Shown: piece by piece, positions 1 to 6,896 of the stretch
Layout of the letters: each line of letters begins with the position of its first letter
Position numbering within the stretch: the first letter of the stretch is position 1
Notes under the pieces: generated by a model
The model's database searches: none
The model's input: only the letters and a program-made list of their open reading frames with translations
Told to the model about the DNA's origin: nothing
From: Verrucomicrobiia bacterium
GTDB lineage: Bacteria > Verrucomicrobiota > Verrucomicrobiia > Limisphaerales > Palsa-1400
Direction of reading: 5' to 3'
Length of the DNA: 9,744 nucleotides
Assembly (NCBI GenBank): GCA_025934545.1
Contig: JAICXV010000035.1
Location: forward strand, 1-9,744
Made by a program: the position numbers and the translations under genes

Positions 1-1421
1 CGTACGGCACCGACGGGTTTAGTTTTGCGCACGCAATGGAACGGTGCGTTGGTGTCGGCGAATGTCGGCGACATGAAAAGGGGACAATGTGCCCGAGTTA
101 TATGGTTACGCACGAGGAGCAACACTCCACTCGTGGCAGGGCGCGTTTGCTCTTTGAGATGTTAAACGGGAGCGAGCTGCGTAAGGAAGGTTGGCGCAGC
201 GATGCGGTAAAAGAGAGCCTGGATTTGTGCCTCTCGTGCAAAGGTTGCAAAGGGGATTGCCCGGTGAATGTCGACATCGCCACTTACAAAGCGGAATTTC
301 TCTCGCACTACTACAAAGGCCGGCTGCGCCCAATCCACGCTTATGTGTTTGGCCTGATTCACAAATGGGCGCACCTGGCGAGCTTCGCTCCGAAGATTGC
401 GAACTTTTTTGGCCAAAGCCCGTTTTTCGCCGGGATTGCGAAAAAGATTATTGGCATCGCGCCAGAGCGGAAACTGCCGCCGTTTGCCACAGAAACGTTT
501 AAGGATTGGTTTCGCAACCGCAGGCTGCCCGCGACCATCGATCACAAACCGCGCGTCATTTTGTGGCCGGACACGTTTAATAATTATTTTCATCCGCAGA
601 TCGCGCGGGCGGCTGTAGAAGTTTTGGAAGATGCAGGGTTTAAAGTCGAAGTGCCGGAAGCGAACATGTGTTGCGGGCGGCCACTCTACGATTACGGCAT
701 GCTCGATACGGCGGAGAAATGGTTGCGGCACATTCTCGATACTATCAGCGATTCGATCCAGGATGGGACACCTGTCGTGGTGTTGGAGCCCAGTTGCGCT
801 TCGGTGTTCCGCGATGAAATGATGAATTTGTTTCCGCAGGACATGAACGCGAAGCGTTTGAAGCAGCAGACCTTTCTGTTGAGCGAGTTTTTAAATAAGC
901 ACGCGCCGCATTATCCGGAGAGGCAACTCGACCAAGACGCGATCGTGCACGGACATTGTCACCATCACGCAGTGATGAAAATGACAGACGAAGAAGCCGT
1001 GCTGAAGCGCGCGTTGCCGAATTACAAGTTGCTCGATTCGGGCTGCTGTGGAATGGCGGGCGCATTCGGATTTGAAGAAGGCGATCATTACGACGTGTCG
1101 ATCAAGTGCGGCGAGCGCGTGTTATTGCCGGAAGTCCGAAAAACGGATCACGAAACTTTGATCGTCACCAACGGATTCAGTTGCCATGAACAAATCGCGC
1201 AACAGACTGGACGCAAAGCGATGCATCTGGCCGAGGTCTTGCATCTGGCCATGAAGGAGGGGCACATGCACGCGCCGAAACCGCGCGATGGAGAAACCGG
1301 CGAGCGTTCGCGGACGCGGCGACGGTGGAAATGGGTTGCCGCTGGAGCGGTTGCCGCGGCAGGAGTTGCCGGATTGGTGGCTACAACGCGGCGACGGCCA
1401 AAGTCGCTGTTCTCAAAATAA
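1..1421 (+). CDS. FAD/Fe-S 2-hydroxyacid dehydrogenase (D-lactate/glycolate oxidase type), C-terminal part
   Basis: The gene enters from the left edge: the frame is open from base 3, so the Met at base 36 is internal and the FAD-binding half is outside the window. Counted from that Met, a first Fe-S cysteine set is visible (C4, C10, C19 in CVGVGEC...GTMCPSY), followed by the conserved HSTRGRARLL stretch. A classic CxxCxxCxxxCP cluster follows at 65-76. Then come two CCG-domain repeats with CCGRP at 212 and CCGMAGAFGFE at 337, plus the HGHCHHH motif near 305. Known members are about 950-1000 residues and oxidise D-lactate, glycolate or D-2-hydroxyglutarate, passing electrons from FAD through the clusters to a carrier or the quinone pool. 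The substrate cannot be told from this half. An Arg-rich stretch and an Ala/Gly/Val hydrophobic segment (about 432-450), followed by TRRR, end the protein and look like a C-terminal membrane anchor. The stop overlaps the convergent neighbour by 9 bp. Confidence 0.85.
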   Translation, partial: YGTDGFSFAHAMERCVGVGECRRHEKGTMCPSYMVTHEEQHSTRGRARLLFEMLNGSELRKEGWRSDAVKESLDLCLSCKGCKGDCPVNVDIATYKAEFLSHYYKGRLRPIHAYVFGLIHKWAHLASFAPKIANFFGQSPFFAGIAKKIIGIAPERKLPPFATETFKDWFRNRRLPATIDHKPRVILWPDTFNNYFHPQIARAAVEVLEDAGFKVEVPEANMCCGRPLYDYGMLDTAEKWLRHILDTISDSIQDGTPVVVLEPSCASVFRDEMMNLFPQDMNAKRLKQQTFLLSEFLNKHAPHYPERQLDQDAIVHGHCHHHAVMKMTDEEAVLKRALPNYKLLDSGCCGMAGAFGFEEGDHYDVSIKCGERVLLPEVRKTDHETLIVTNGFSCHEQIAQQTGRKAMHLAEVLHLAMKEGHMHAPKPRDGETGERSRTRRRWKWVAAGAVAAAGVAGLVATTRRRPKSLFSK

Positions 1422-2678
1422 ATTATCGTGGCCGTCGAAGTGCATTGGCGCAGCTTTTTCGAGCAGCGTCAGATTCGAATTGCGTTCCACTTCGGGCAAC
1501 AGCGCTTCGGAAACCCAGAACTCATGAAGCGACGCCGTGCTCTTGATTCGGCATACGCGCGGCTTGTCTTTTGTCAAGGCAGAGTAGAGCGCCACCTCAA
1601 TCGCTTCGCGGTCCGAAACCAAAGCGAGCGGCGGCGGACCTTCGCGCGGATTTTGCGAATCCGGTTCCGTGGATGTTAGCAAGTTAATGTAGGTGTTGGC
1701 GTGATCGTATTCGCGCATGAATCGTTGCGTAGTGAAATCGGCCAAACCGATGCCGAGCCCATTGCCTAACGATTCGTGGGTGAGCGATAAAACGACGATG
1801 CGTCGATAATTCGGTTTCTTGTCGCCACCGCTGATGCGCCATTTGCCGATGACGTTTAAGTCCATGCCGGTGCCCGAAATATTTTTGCCGAGTTCATCCA
1901 CAATTAAAAGATCGAGGTCATCGAAAGGAAGTTTGGCAAGGTGCGGTTGAGCGACTTTGAGCAGGCGGCGATCCGATTCGGCAAACGCCTCGTGATTGCC
2001 GGCCACCGCTTCGATGACGAGCGGTTGCCGAAACGCATTCTCAACAACGGCCAAACCAAACAGCACATTGCTTTTCGCCAGGGTCAATTCCGGGACAGCA
2101 GCAACCGATTCCCATAAACCGTGAGAGTGCGCTTCTTGCGCGCCGATTTGTTTTCCGAGGCCGACGGTCGTCATCTTCAGCAAACCGGATGCGATCCCTT
2201 CGGCATTTTCAGGATGCGTTTTGGTGCGTCCGAGGACGATGATGCCATCGGCTTTTGCGGCGATGGTATCGAGGTGAGCGTGCGCCCCCGTCTTCGATGC
2301 GCCTAAATCCACGGTTTCCATCGTCGCTTCGATCGACGCGTCAACGGTATGGTCGGTCACCCCAAGGCGTCGTAAGATTTCGATTTGTCCTTCGGGGGTT
2401 GCGCCGCCGTGGCTGCCCATTGCCGGAATGATGAACGGTTTGCCCCCTCCGCTACGAATCGCATCAATGATGCCGGACAAAATTTCAACGAACCCGCCGA
2501 TGCCGCGACTCCCTGCGGTGATGGCGATACGTCCACCGGGTTTGATTTTCTTCGGCAACCCAGCTGCGATCAAGCGTTCGCGCGTGTCGCCCAGAACGTC
2601 GGCGATGTGTTCCGAGGACAGTTTTTGCCGCACGCGCGCCATGGCTGGCGCGCTTCGCCGTTGATAGGCCATGCCCAT
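1413..2678 (-). CDS. Lactate racemase-domain (LarA/DUF2088-like) protein
   Basis: The 421-residue protein resembles the stand-alone lactate racemase-domain family related to nickel-dependent LarA. Recognisable stretches are AITAGSRGIGG (52-62), PAMGSHGGATPEGQ (85-98), KTHPENAEG with SGLLKMTTVGLGKQ (153-177), and DELGKNISGTGMD (261-273). True LarA racemises D- and L-lactate with a nickel-pincer nucleotide made by LarB, LarC and LarE; none of those genes is in the window. Many relatives with this architecture have no proven reaction, so racemase activity is an inference. I see no signal peptide, so it is probably cytoplasmic. The start at 2678 gives the longest frame, but no strong Shine-Dalgarno precedes it; Met codons at 2672 and 2642 are alternatives, and the family-like sequence begins at about MARVRQKL (2642). 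It converges on a hydroxyacid dehydrogenase, a fitting partner for a lactate-type enzyme, but on the opposite strand and so not in its operon. Confidence 0.7.
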   Translation of the reverse strand: MGMAYQRRSAPAMARVRQKLSSEHIADVLGDTRERLIAAGLPKKIKPGGRIAITAGSRGIGGFVEILSGIIDAIRSGGGKPFIIPAMGSHGGATPEGQIEILRRLGVTDHTVDASIEATMETVDLGASKTGAHAHLDTIAAKADGIIVLGRTKTHPENAEGIASGLLKMTTVGLGKQIGAQEAHSHGLWESVAAVPELTLAKSNVLFGLAVVENAFRQPLVIEAVAGNHEAFAESDRRLLKVAQPHLAKLPFDDLDLLIVDELGKNISGTGMDLNVIGKWRISGGDKKPNYRRIVVLSLTHESLGNGLGIGLADFTTQRFMREYDHANTYINLLTSTEPDSQNPREGPPPLALVSDREAIEVALYSALTKDKPRVCRIKSTASLHEFWVSEALLPEVERNSNLTLLEKAAPMHFDGHDNLF

Positions 2679-2794
2679 AATTCAATGTGTGCGCTATTCC
2701 GCAGTCGCGCAACCAGTGCAAATATGAGAGGTCGAGTTTTATGGTCTTTCAAAGGCTGCTGAGGTTTGAGAACATGGCCCCAGGACGTTAGGTA
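2679..2794. promoter_or_regulatory. Divergent intergenic region, expected to hold two opposing promoters
   Basis: This 116-bp spacer separates the start of the LarA-like gene (minus) from that of the small membrane protein gene (plus), so promoters for both should lie here or just inside the genes. On the minus strand there is a TTGAAA hexamer, but the best -10-like CATATT is about 20 nt downstream, too far for a convincing sigma70 site. On the plus strand AGGA at 2782-2785, 9 nt before the ATG at 2795, is a reasonable ribosome binding site. I see no clear operator or hairpin. Confidence 0.35.
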
Positions 2795-3232
2795 ATGAAG
2801 TTCACCCACACGTACGCTGTTCACTCGTGTTTTAAGTGCAAAGCATATTCTCACACTTCGAAGGGTTCCCCAAACTGGTGTCTATTTTATTTATCAGTGG
2901 CGGTAACATTGGCGATTCCACTCTGGGCGTTTTCGATGTTACCCCCTCTAAAGCTTCCGTGGTACTACGGTTTTAGCACTCTGGCGGGAGAGCTTCTTCT
3001 GTTCTACTTCGTTGGTCTGGTGTGTAGCATTGTTTTATCAGTTTTTGACCTTCGTCCAACTTTGTGTCCCACATGTCGCGCACCTTTGTTATCGGCGGGC
3101 CGCTACTTTCGAAAGGGGGAGAAACCCAACTATCAGGACGCCGTGCTGTTAATTTTGAACGTAATTGCGAATGTCGCGATTTGGATTGTGATCATACGAC
3201 ACCGCCAGGATTGGTGGACGCTCTTTCAGTAG
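2795..3232 (+). CDS. Small membrane protein with two separated CxxC pairs, function unknown
   Basis: I do not recognise this 145-residue protein as a named family. It begins with a short segment containing CFKC (12-15). Two hydrophobic spans follow (about 29-48 and 60-82), then CPTC (91-94) in a polar stretch, then a third hydrophobic span (about 115-134) and a short WW-containing tail. The two CxxC pairs could form one zinc-ribbon or rubredoxin-like knuckle if both lie on the same side of the membrane, which the two intervening spans would allow. AGGA 9 nt before the ATG supports this start. Two sampled 60-base lines of the gene are about 42-45% GC, below the roughly 53-57% seen in nearby genes, and it stands alone between a divergent gene and the fumarase operon. 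That fits an accessory or recently acquired gene. The frame is intact and the composition membrane-like, so I think it is real, but no function can be assigned. Confidence 0.65.
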   Translation: MKFTHTYAVHSCFKCKAYSHTSKGSPNWCLFYLSVAVTLAIPLWAFSMLPPLKLPWYYGFSTLAGELLLFYFVGLVCSIVLSVFDLRPTLCPTCRAPLLSAGRYFRKGEKPNYQDAVLLILNVIANVAIWIVIIRHRQDWWTLFQ

Positions 3233-3279
3233 AGCAACACCAGCAAAAAAACTAGCCAGCGATTTGCCGCGGCCCTACC

Positions 3280-4179
3280 ATGGGCGGCTTAATGGAAGTT
3301 GCCCAGAATTTCTATGAAGTCGTCGAAACGACCTGCCGCGATCTCTATATTCAATCGCTGAAAGAGATTCCGCCGGACGTTGTCGACGCCATCAAACGCG
3401 CCGCAGCCCGCGAAACCAAGGAAGTTGCCAAACGGATTTTCTCGCATTACCTGCGCTCCATCGAGCTCGGGCAAAAGGACAATATGATGGTGTGCCAGGA
3501 TACTGGTATTCCGATTTATTGGGTGGAGATCGGCGGCAACGTTCGCTTCGACGGCGCGAAGCTCACCACCGCGATCATTAAAGGCACTGAGCGAGCCACG
3601 CGCGAACATCCATTGCGGTCCAGTATCGTTGCACCTATTTCGCGCGAAAATCGCCAGACCAGCACTGGTGAACGGATTCCGATTATTCATTACGATTTCG
3701 TCCCGGACTCGGATGAGATCGACATTTTGTTCATGCCGAAAGGTTCGGGGTCAGAAAACATGTCGTTCATGCGGATGCTGGTTCCAGCCGATGGAATTAA
3801 CGGCGTAAAGAAATTTGTGTTGGAAAATGTTGTCGGCGCGGGCGCCAAGCCGTGTCCGCCGATGGTTGTTGGCATTGGTATCGGCGGGTCCTCTGACCTT
3901 TGTATGACGCTGGCCAAGAAAGCGACGACGCGACCGGTTGGTTCGAAGAACCCTGACCCGAAAATTGCGGCGATCGAACAGGAACTTTTCGAAGCGATCA
4001 ACTCGACGGGTATCGGACCGCAAGGTCTCGGTGGCGATACGACGGCGCTCGGCGTGCATATCGAGTCTGCCTGGACGCATATCACCTGCAACCCAGTTGC
4101 GGTGAACATCCAATGTTGGCGGGCGGAACGGCGGCGCGCGAAAATTTCGACGAGTGGACAGGTGACGATTGGGTTCTAA
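3280..4179 (+). CDS. Class I fumarate hydratase (or L-tartrate dehydratase-type), alpha subunit
   Basis: The 299-residue protein is the alpha subunit of a two-subunit Fe-S hydro-lyase, normally converting fumarate and L-malate in the TCA cycle. Visible family landmarks are VCQDTGIP (C72), SIVAPISRENRQTSTGERIP (115-134), FMPKGSGSENMS (151-162), GIGIGGSSDLC (C208), GIGPQGLGGDTTALGV (245-259) and NPVAVNIQCW near the end. C72, C208 and one of C270 or C279 are the likely ligands of the oxygen-sensitive [4Fe-4S] cluster, as in class I fumarases. The length matches the usual 280-300 residues. The start is uncertain: 3280 and 3292 (MEVAQNF) both lack a good Shine-Dalgarno, though GGGCGG lies just before the second. 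The beta subunit follows after 30 bp. Tartrate dehydratases share this fold and subunit split; the adjacent Sdh-like gene favours fumarase. Confidence 0.9.
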   Translation: MGGLMEVAQNFYEVVETTCRDLYIQSLKEIPPDVVDAIKRAAARETKEVAKRIFSHYLRSIELGQKDNMMVCQDTGIPIYWVEIGGNVRFDGAKLTTAIIKGTERATREHPLRSSIVAPISRENRQTSTGERIPIIHYDFVPDSDEIDILFMPKGSGSENMSFMRMLVPADGINGVKKFVLENVVGAGAKPCPPMVVGIGIGGSSDLCMTLAKKATTRPVGSKNPDPKIAAIEQELFEAINSTGIGPQGLGGDTTALGVHIESAWTHITCNPVAVNIQCWRAERRRAKISTSGQVTIGF

Positions 4180-4209
4180 GGCTGCGACGCAAAAGCGCAG
4201 AGAAAATTT

Positions 4210-4800
4210 ATGGCAGAGTTCAGATTTAAGACACCGTTGGCGGAGAGCGATGTGCGACAGTTGCACGTCGGCGATTCCGTTTTGCTCGACGGCGTCATCT
4301 TCGGTGTGCGCGACGGGAATTTGATTCGGGTGTTCGACAAGAACGTTGCGCCGCCTTGCGATTGGAAAGGCGCAGCCCTGTTGCACACCGCGCCGAACGT
4401 GAAGAAGGTCAATGGCAAATATGTTCCCGTTTGCGTCGGCACGACCACGAGCATGCGCATGGATCGTTTCACGGAAGGTTTGCTCCGCGATTACGGTGTG
4501 CGCGCGATTCTCGGCAAAGGCGGCATGTCACAACGCACTGCTGAGCTGATGAAACAATACGGAGCGGTTTATTTGTCCGTAACCGGCGGCGCGGCGGCGA
4601 TGGAGACCTTGCAGATTGAAGAGATCGAAAAAGTTTATTGGGAAGATTTGATGCCGGAGTGTATCTGGCAGATTCGATTTAAAGGGCTCGGACCGTTGAC
4701 GGTCGGCATTGACGCGCACGGCGGCAATCTGCAGATGGACGTGCAAGCGCAGGCCAATGCGAAAGCTGCCGAGATCATGAAGAAGATGGGGCTCGCTTAA
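4210..4800 (+). CDS. Class I fumarate hydratase, beta subunit
   Basis: This 196-residue protein matches the beta (C-terminal swivelling-domain) subunit of class I fumarase or tartrate dehydratase. Landmarks are the N-terminal KTPLAESDVRQLHVGDSVLL (8-27), PVCVGTTTSMRMD (73-85), the AILGKGGMS loop, and the GAVYLSVTGGAAA stretch followed by EKVYWEDLMPE. In class I enzymes the TTSxRM and GKGGM elements lie in the active site that the alpha-subunit cluster completes. It is full length for the family. The 30-bp gap to the alpha gene, the same strand and the matching partner indicate co-expression and a heteromeric cytoplasmic enzyme. The next gene starts only 4 bp after its stop, so translation is probably coupled. 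Confidence 0.92.
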   Translation: MAEFRFKTPLAESDVRQLHVGDSVLLDGVIFGVRDGNLIRVFDKNVAPPCDWKGAALLHTAPNVKKVNGKYVPVCVGTTTSMRMDRFTEGLLRDYGVRAILGKGGMSQRTAELMKQYGAVYLSVTGGAAAMETLQIEEIEKVYWEDLMPECIWQIRFKGLGPLTVGIDAHGGNLQMDVQAQANAKAAEIMKKMGLA

Positions 4801-4804
4801 TTTT

Positions 4805-5200
4805 ATGTCTGCCGAAACCGCCACTTATACAAACGCGCCGACGCCGGTAAAGCGTCGCTTCCAAAGTTATCGCGGCACCTGGGCCTGGCTCACGCAACGA
4901 ATCAGCGCGATTTGTCTATTCCTGTTGATCCCGATAAAAATCTACACCGGTTGGGCGGCGAGAGATAAAGTGCCGTATCCCGAATTTCTTGGTTCGCCGA
5001 AATCGACACACTTAAGCGGCGGCCTGGACATCGCGTTACTTTTGTTTTTCCTCATTCACGCATTTTACGGCATGCGCGTCATCCTGATGGACCTTGGAAT
5101 TATTCGTGAAGAGTCGTTTTTCTGGCGCGCGTTGATCCTGGCGCTGGGTATTTTTGGGTTCACCGTTTGGTACGTTTACGTGCACGGTTACGCCGGTTAA
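4805..5200 (+). CDS. SdhD-like membrane anchor of succinate dehydrogenase/fumarate reductase
   Basis: The 131-residue protein has three predicted transmembrane helices (about 32-50, 74-92 and 106-126). Two features resemble the cytochrome b / anchor subunits of complex II. One is the pre-helix GTWAWLTQRISAI (24-36), like the W-x-Q-R-[VIL]-[ST]-A entry of SdhD. The other is helix two with IHAFYGMRVILMDLG (84-98), matching the H-x3-G-x-R-x4-D pattern. H85 is a candidate heme b ligand. Such anchors bind the SdhAB dimer to the membrane and form the quinone site. Its start lies 4 bp after the fumarase beta stop, so it is part of that transcript. The oddity is that neither sdhA, sdhB nor a second anchor (SdhC) is adjacent: dapF follows after 9 bp. 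The catalytic subunits must be encoded elsewhere, or this is a displaced or repurposed anchor. The family call is motif-based and moderately sure. Confidence 0.7.
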   Translation: MSAETATYTNAPTPVKRRFQSYRGTWAWLTQRISAICLFLLIPIKIYTGWAARDKVPYPEFLGSPKSTHLSGGLDIALLLFFLIHAFYGMRVILMDLGIIREESFFWRALILALGIFGFTVWYVYVHGYAG

Positions 5201-5209
5201 AGTATTTCG

Positions 5210-6016
5210 ATGCAGATCAATTTCACCAAGATGAACGGGGCGGGGAACGACTTTGTGCTCATCGACAATCGAGAACGCAAAATCAAACTGACTCCCGAGC
5301 AGGCTGTTCGCATCTGCGACCGGCATCGTGGCGTTGGCGCGGATGGGGTGATGCTTCTCGTGCCGCCAACCGGTAAAGCCGACTGGGCCTGGGATTTTTA
5401 CAATGCGGACGGCAGCGAAGCGGAAATGTGCGGCAACGGAGCGCGTTGTTTCGCGCGCTATGTCGAACGCACCGCCGGCGTCAAAGGCGAACTGACATTT
5501 GAAACCAAAGCCGGCATCATCACGGCGAAGATTCACGGCGACCGCGTCACGATCAATCTGACTTCGCCGAAGGATTTGCGCCTGAACGAGACGGTTCCAT
5601 TGAGCGTCGGCAAAACGGAAATTCATTCGCTCAACACGGGCGTTCCACACGCCGTGCTTTTCGTGCCTGATGCGGATAAAGCGATGGTTAGCTCAGTTGG
5701 GCCGGAGGTTCGCCGCCACGCGCATTTCGCACCGAAAGGAACGAACGTTAATTTCGTGCAACTTAAAGGCGGAAATACCATTCGCGTTCGCACGTTTGAA
5801 CGCGGAGTGGAAGGCGAAACACTTGCGTGTGGCACTGGTGTTTCGGCGTCGGCAATGATTTCGGCGCGCCTGCACGGACTCAAATCGCCGGTCAAAGTCC
5901 ATGTTCAAGGCGGAGATGTTTTGGAAGTTGGATTTCAGGAGAAGAACGGGGAATTCTCGAACGTCACCTTATGCGGGCCGGCGGATTTCGTTTTTGACGG
6001 GCAGATTCGCCTTTAA
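5210..6016 (+). CDS. dapF: Diaminopimelate epimerase
   Basis: DapF interconverts LL- and meso-2,6-diaminopimelate, the last step before lysine and a direct supply of the peptidoglycan cross-linking residue. The 268-residue protein has the family start KMNGAGNDFVLIDN (7-20), the GVGADG loop (41-46), and the two catalytic cysteines: C74 in EMCGNGARC and C207 in LACGTG. FERGVEGET (196-204) precedes the second cysteine as expected. The length is normal (about 265-285) and both halves of the two-fold fold are present, so it should be a working, cofactor-independent cytoplasmic enzyme. It begins 9 bp after the SdhD-like gene with only a weak purine stretch upstream, suggesting translational coupling. 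Its place after TCA-cycle genes is not a standard dap cluster; no other lysine gene is in the window. Confidence 0.95.
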   Translation: MQINFTKMNGAGNDFVLIDNRERKIKLTPEQAVRICDRHRGVGADGVMLLVPPTGKADWAWDFYNADGSEAEMCGNGARCFARYVERTAGVKGELTFETKAGIITAKIHGDRVTINLTSPKDLRLNETVPLSVGKTEIHSLNTGVPHAVLFVPDADKAMVSSVGPEVRRHAHFAPKGTNVNFVQLKGGNTIRVRTFERGVEGETLACGTGVSASAMISARLHGLKSPVKVHVQGGDVLEVGFQEKNGEFSNVTLCGPADFVFDGQIRL

Positions 6017-6050
6017 CATTGGCTGAGGCAGCAACATAATCGGTTGTCGT

Positions 6051-6815
6051 ATGTTGCTGGAAAATCTCTCGTGGCCCGAGGTTCGCGAACTCAAGGTAGC
6101 TGACAAAATCGTTCTGTTCCCCCTCGGCTCCTTCGAGCAGCACGGCCATCACATGCCGTTGACGACCGATACGGACATTGTCACCGCTGTGGCGCGTCGC
6201 CTCGAGCAGCAACGGCCCCAAAACATTTTGTGTTTGCCGACGCTCTGGCCGGGACATTCGACGCATCACCTTGCTTTCCCTGGGACGCTCAGTGTTTCGC
6301 AGATGCCGTACATCACGCTGGTTTGTGAGATGTGCCGATCGATTGTGAAGATGGGCGCCACAAAAGTTTTTCTGCTAAACGGTCACGGCGGAAATGACAT
6401 TCCAGTCCGCGCCGCCTTGCGGGAGCTGAAAACGGAATTTCCGCAAGTGCAGTTTGTTTTTGCGTCTTACTGGTCGCTCAGCTCGCCAACGATCCGTAAG
6501 GTTCGTGAATCCGAACCAGGCGGCCTTGGTCACGCCTGCGAAATGGAAGCGTCGCTTATGCTTTATCTGCATCCAGAAAAGGTGAACATGAAGAAAGCTT
6601 TTCGGGACGGGCGCAGCAAGATTCCGCAGGACACTTATCGCAAAGGCGACATGATGGCATCGCGACCGATTTATTTCGTTAACGAATTCGACGAGATTTC
6701 CGACAGCGGGACGGTTGGATACCCAGATCTCGCCAGCGCGGAAAAGGGCAAACGATTTCTCGAGGGCATCGTCAACGACGTGCTTGAATTCGTGGACGAC
6801 TTCGCGAAGTGGTAA
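6051..6815 (+). CDS. Creatininase-family metallohydrolase
   Basis: The 254-residue protein carries the creatininase-family metal-site motifs: GSFEQHGHHMPLTTD (26-40, with E29, H31 and D40), LNGHGGN (109-115, H112) and GHACEMEAS (160-168, with E164 in the place of the usual HAGE glutamate). Together these would bind two divalent metal ions. The family opens small cyclic or linear amides; members include creatinine amidohydrolase, the FAPy deformylase of riboflavin/F420 synthesis, and the mycofactocin peptidase MftE. Nothing nearby points to any of these substrates, so only the family is assigned. The length (about 240-270) is normal. It follows dapF by 34 bp on the same strand and could be the last gene of that operon. 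The GAGG at about 6025 is too far from the ATG to serve as a ribosome binding site, so the start rests on family alignment (MLLENLSWPEV is typical). Confidence 0.85.
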   Translation: MLLENLSWPEVRELKVADKIVLFPLGSFEQHGHHMPLTTDTDIVTAVARRLEQQRPQNILCLPTLWPGHSTHHLAFPGTLSVSQMPYITLVCEMCRSIVKMGATKVFLLNGHGGNDIPVRAALRELKTEFPQVQFVFASYWSLSSPTIRKVRESEPGGLGHACEMEASLMLYLHPEKVNMKKAFRDGRSKIPQDTYRKGDMMASRPIYFVNEFDEISDSGTVGYPDLASAEKGKRFLEGIVNDVLEFVDDFAKW

Positions 6816-6823
6816 AGCTTTTT

Positions 6824-6894
6824 AGCCACGGATTGAACACCGATGAAACACTGATTTCTTTTTCCTCAAATGAATCCGTGTTTCATCAGTGGCT
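6824..6894. repeat. Imperfect inverted repeat made of ACACNGAT units between convergent genes
   Basis: AGCCAC (6824-6829) pairs with GTGGCT (6889-6894). Inside them GATGAAACACTGATT (6842-6856) pairs with AATCCGTGTTTCATC (6873-6887) with one mismatch and a 16-nt loop. The left arm has 12 extra bases (6830-6841) and reads as three near-copies of a 10-11-bp unit: CACGGATTGA, ACACCGATGA, AACACTGATT. The element fills most of the 81-bp gap between the stop of the creatininase gene and that of proS, so it could halt transcription from both sides. No U-run follows the stem on either strand, so it is not a canonical intrinsic terminator. It resembles the short interspersed palindromic repeats common in some environmental bacterial genomes; that resemblance is from memory and not checked. 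Confidence 0.7.
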
Positions 6895-6896
6895 GA

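Noticed and set aside
162..731. A 189-codon minus-strand open frame opposite the Fe-S dehydrogenase
   Set aside because: The plus frame has conserved Fe-S and CCG motifs throughout; the antisense frame has none.
2695..2760. Sigma70 promoter for the LarA-like gene (TTGAAA and CATATT on the minus strand)
   Set aside because: The spacing is about 20 nt and the -10 match is weak, so it is not listed as a promoter site.
3751..4386. A 211-codon minus-strand open frame across the fumarase subunit genes
   Set aside because: It is antisense to two well-supported genes, spans their junction, and is rich in Arg, His and Asn without family features.
6824..6856. CRISPR-like array from the repeated ACACNGAT units
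   Set aside because: Units are only 10-11 bp, directly adjacent, degenerate and without spacers, and no cas gene is present.
6824..6894. Calling the inverted repeat an intrinsic terminator
   Set aside because: Neither strand has a U-run after the stem, and the arms are asymmetric, so it is listed as a repeat with only possible terminator action.
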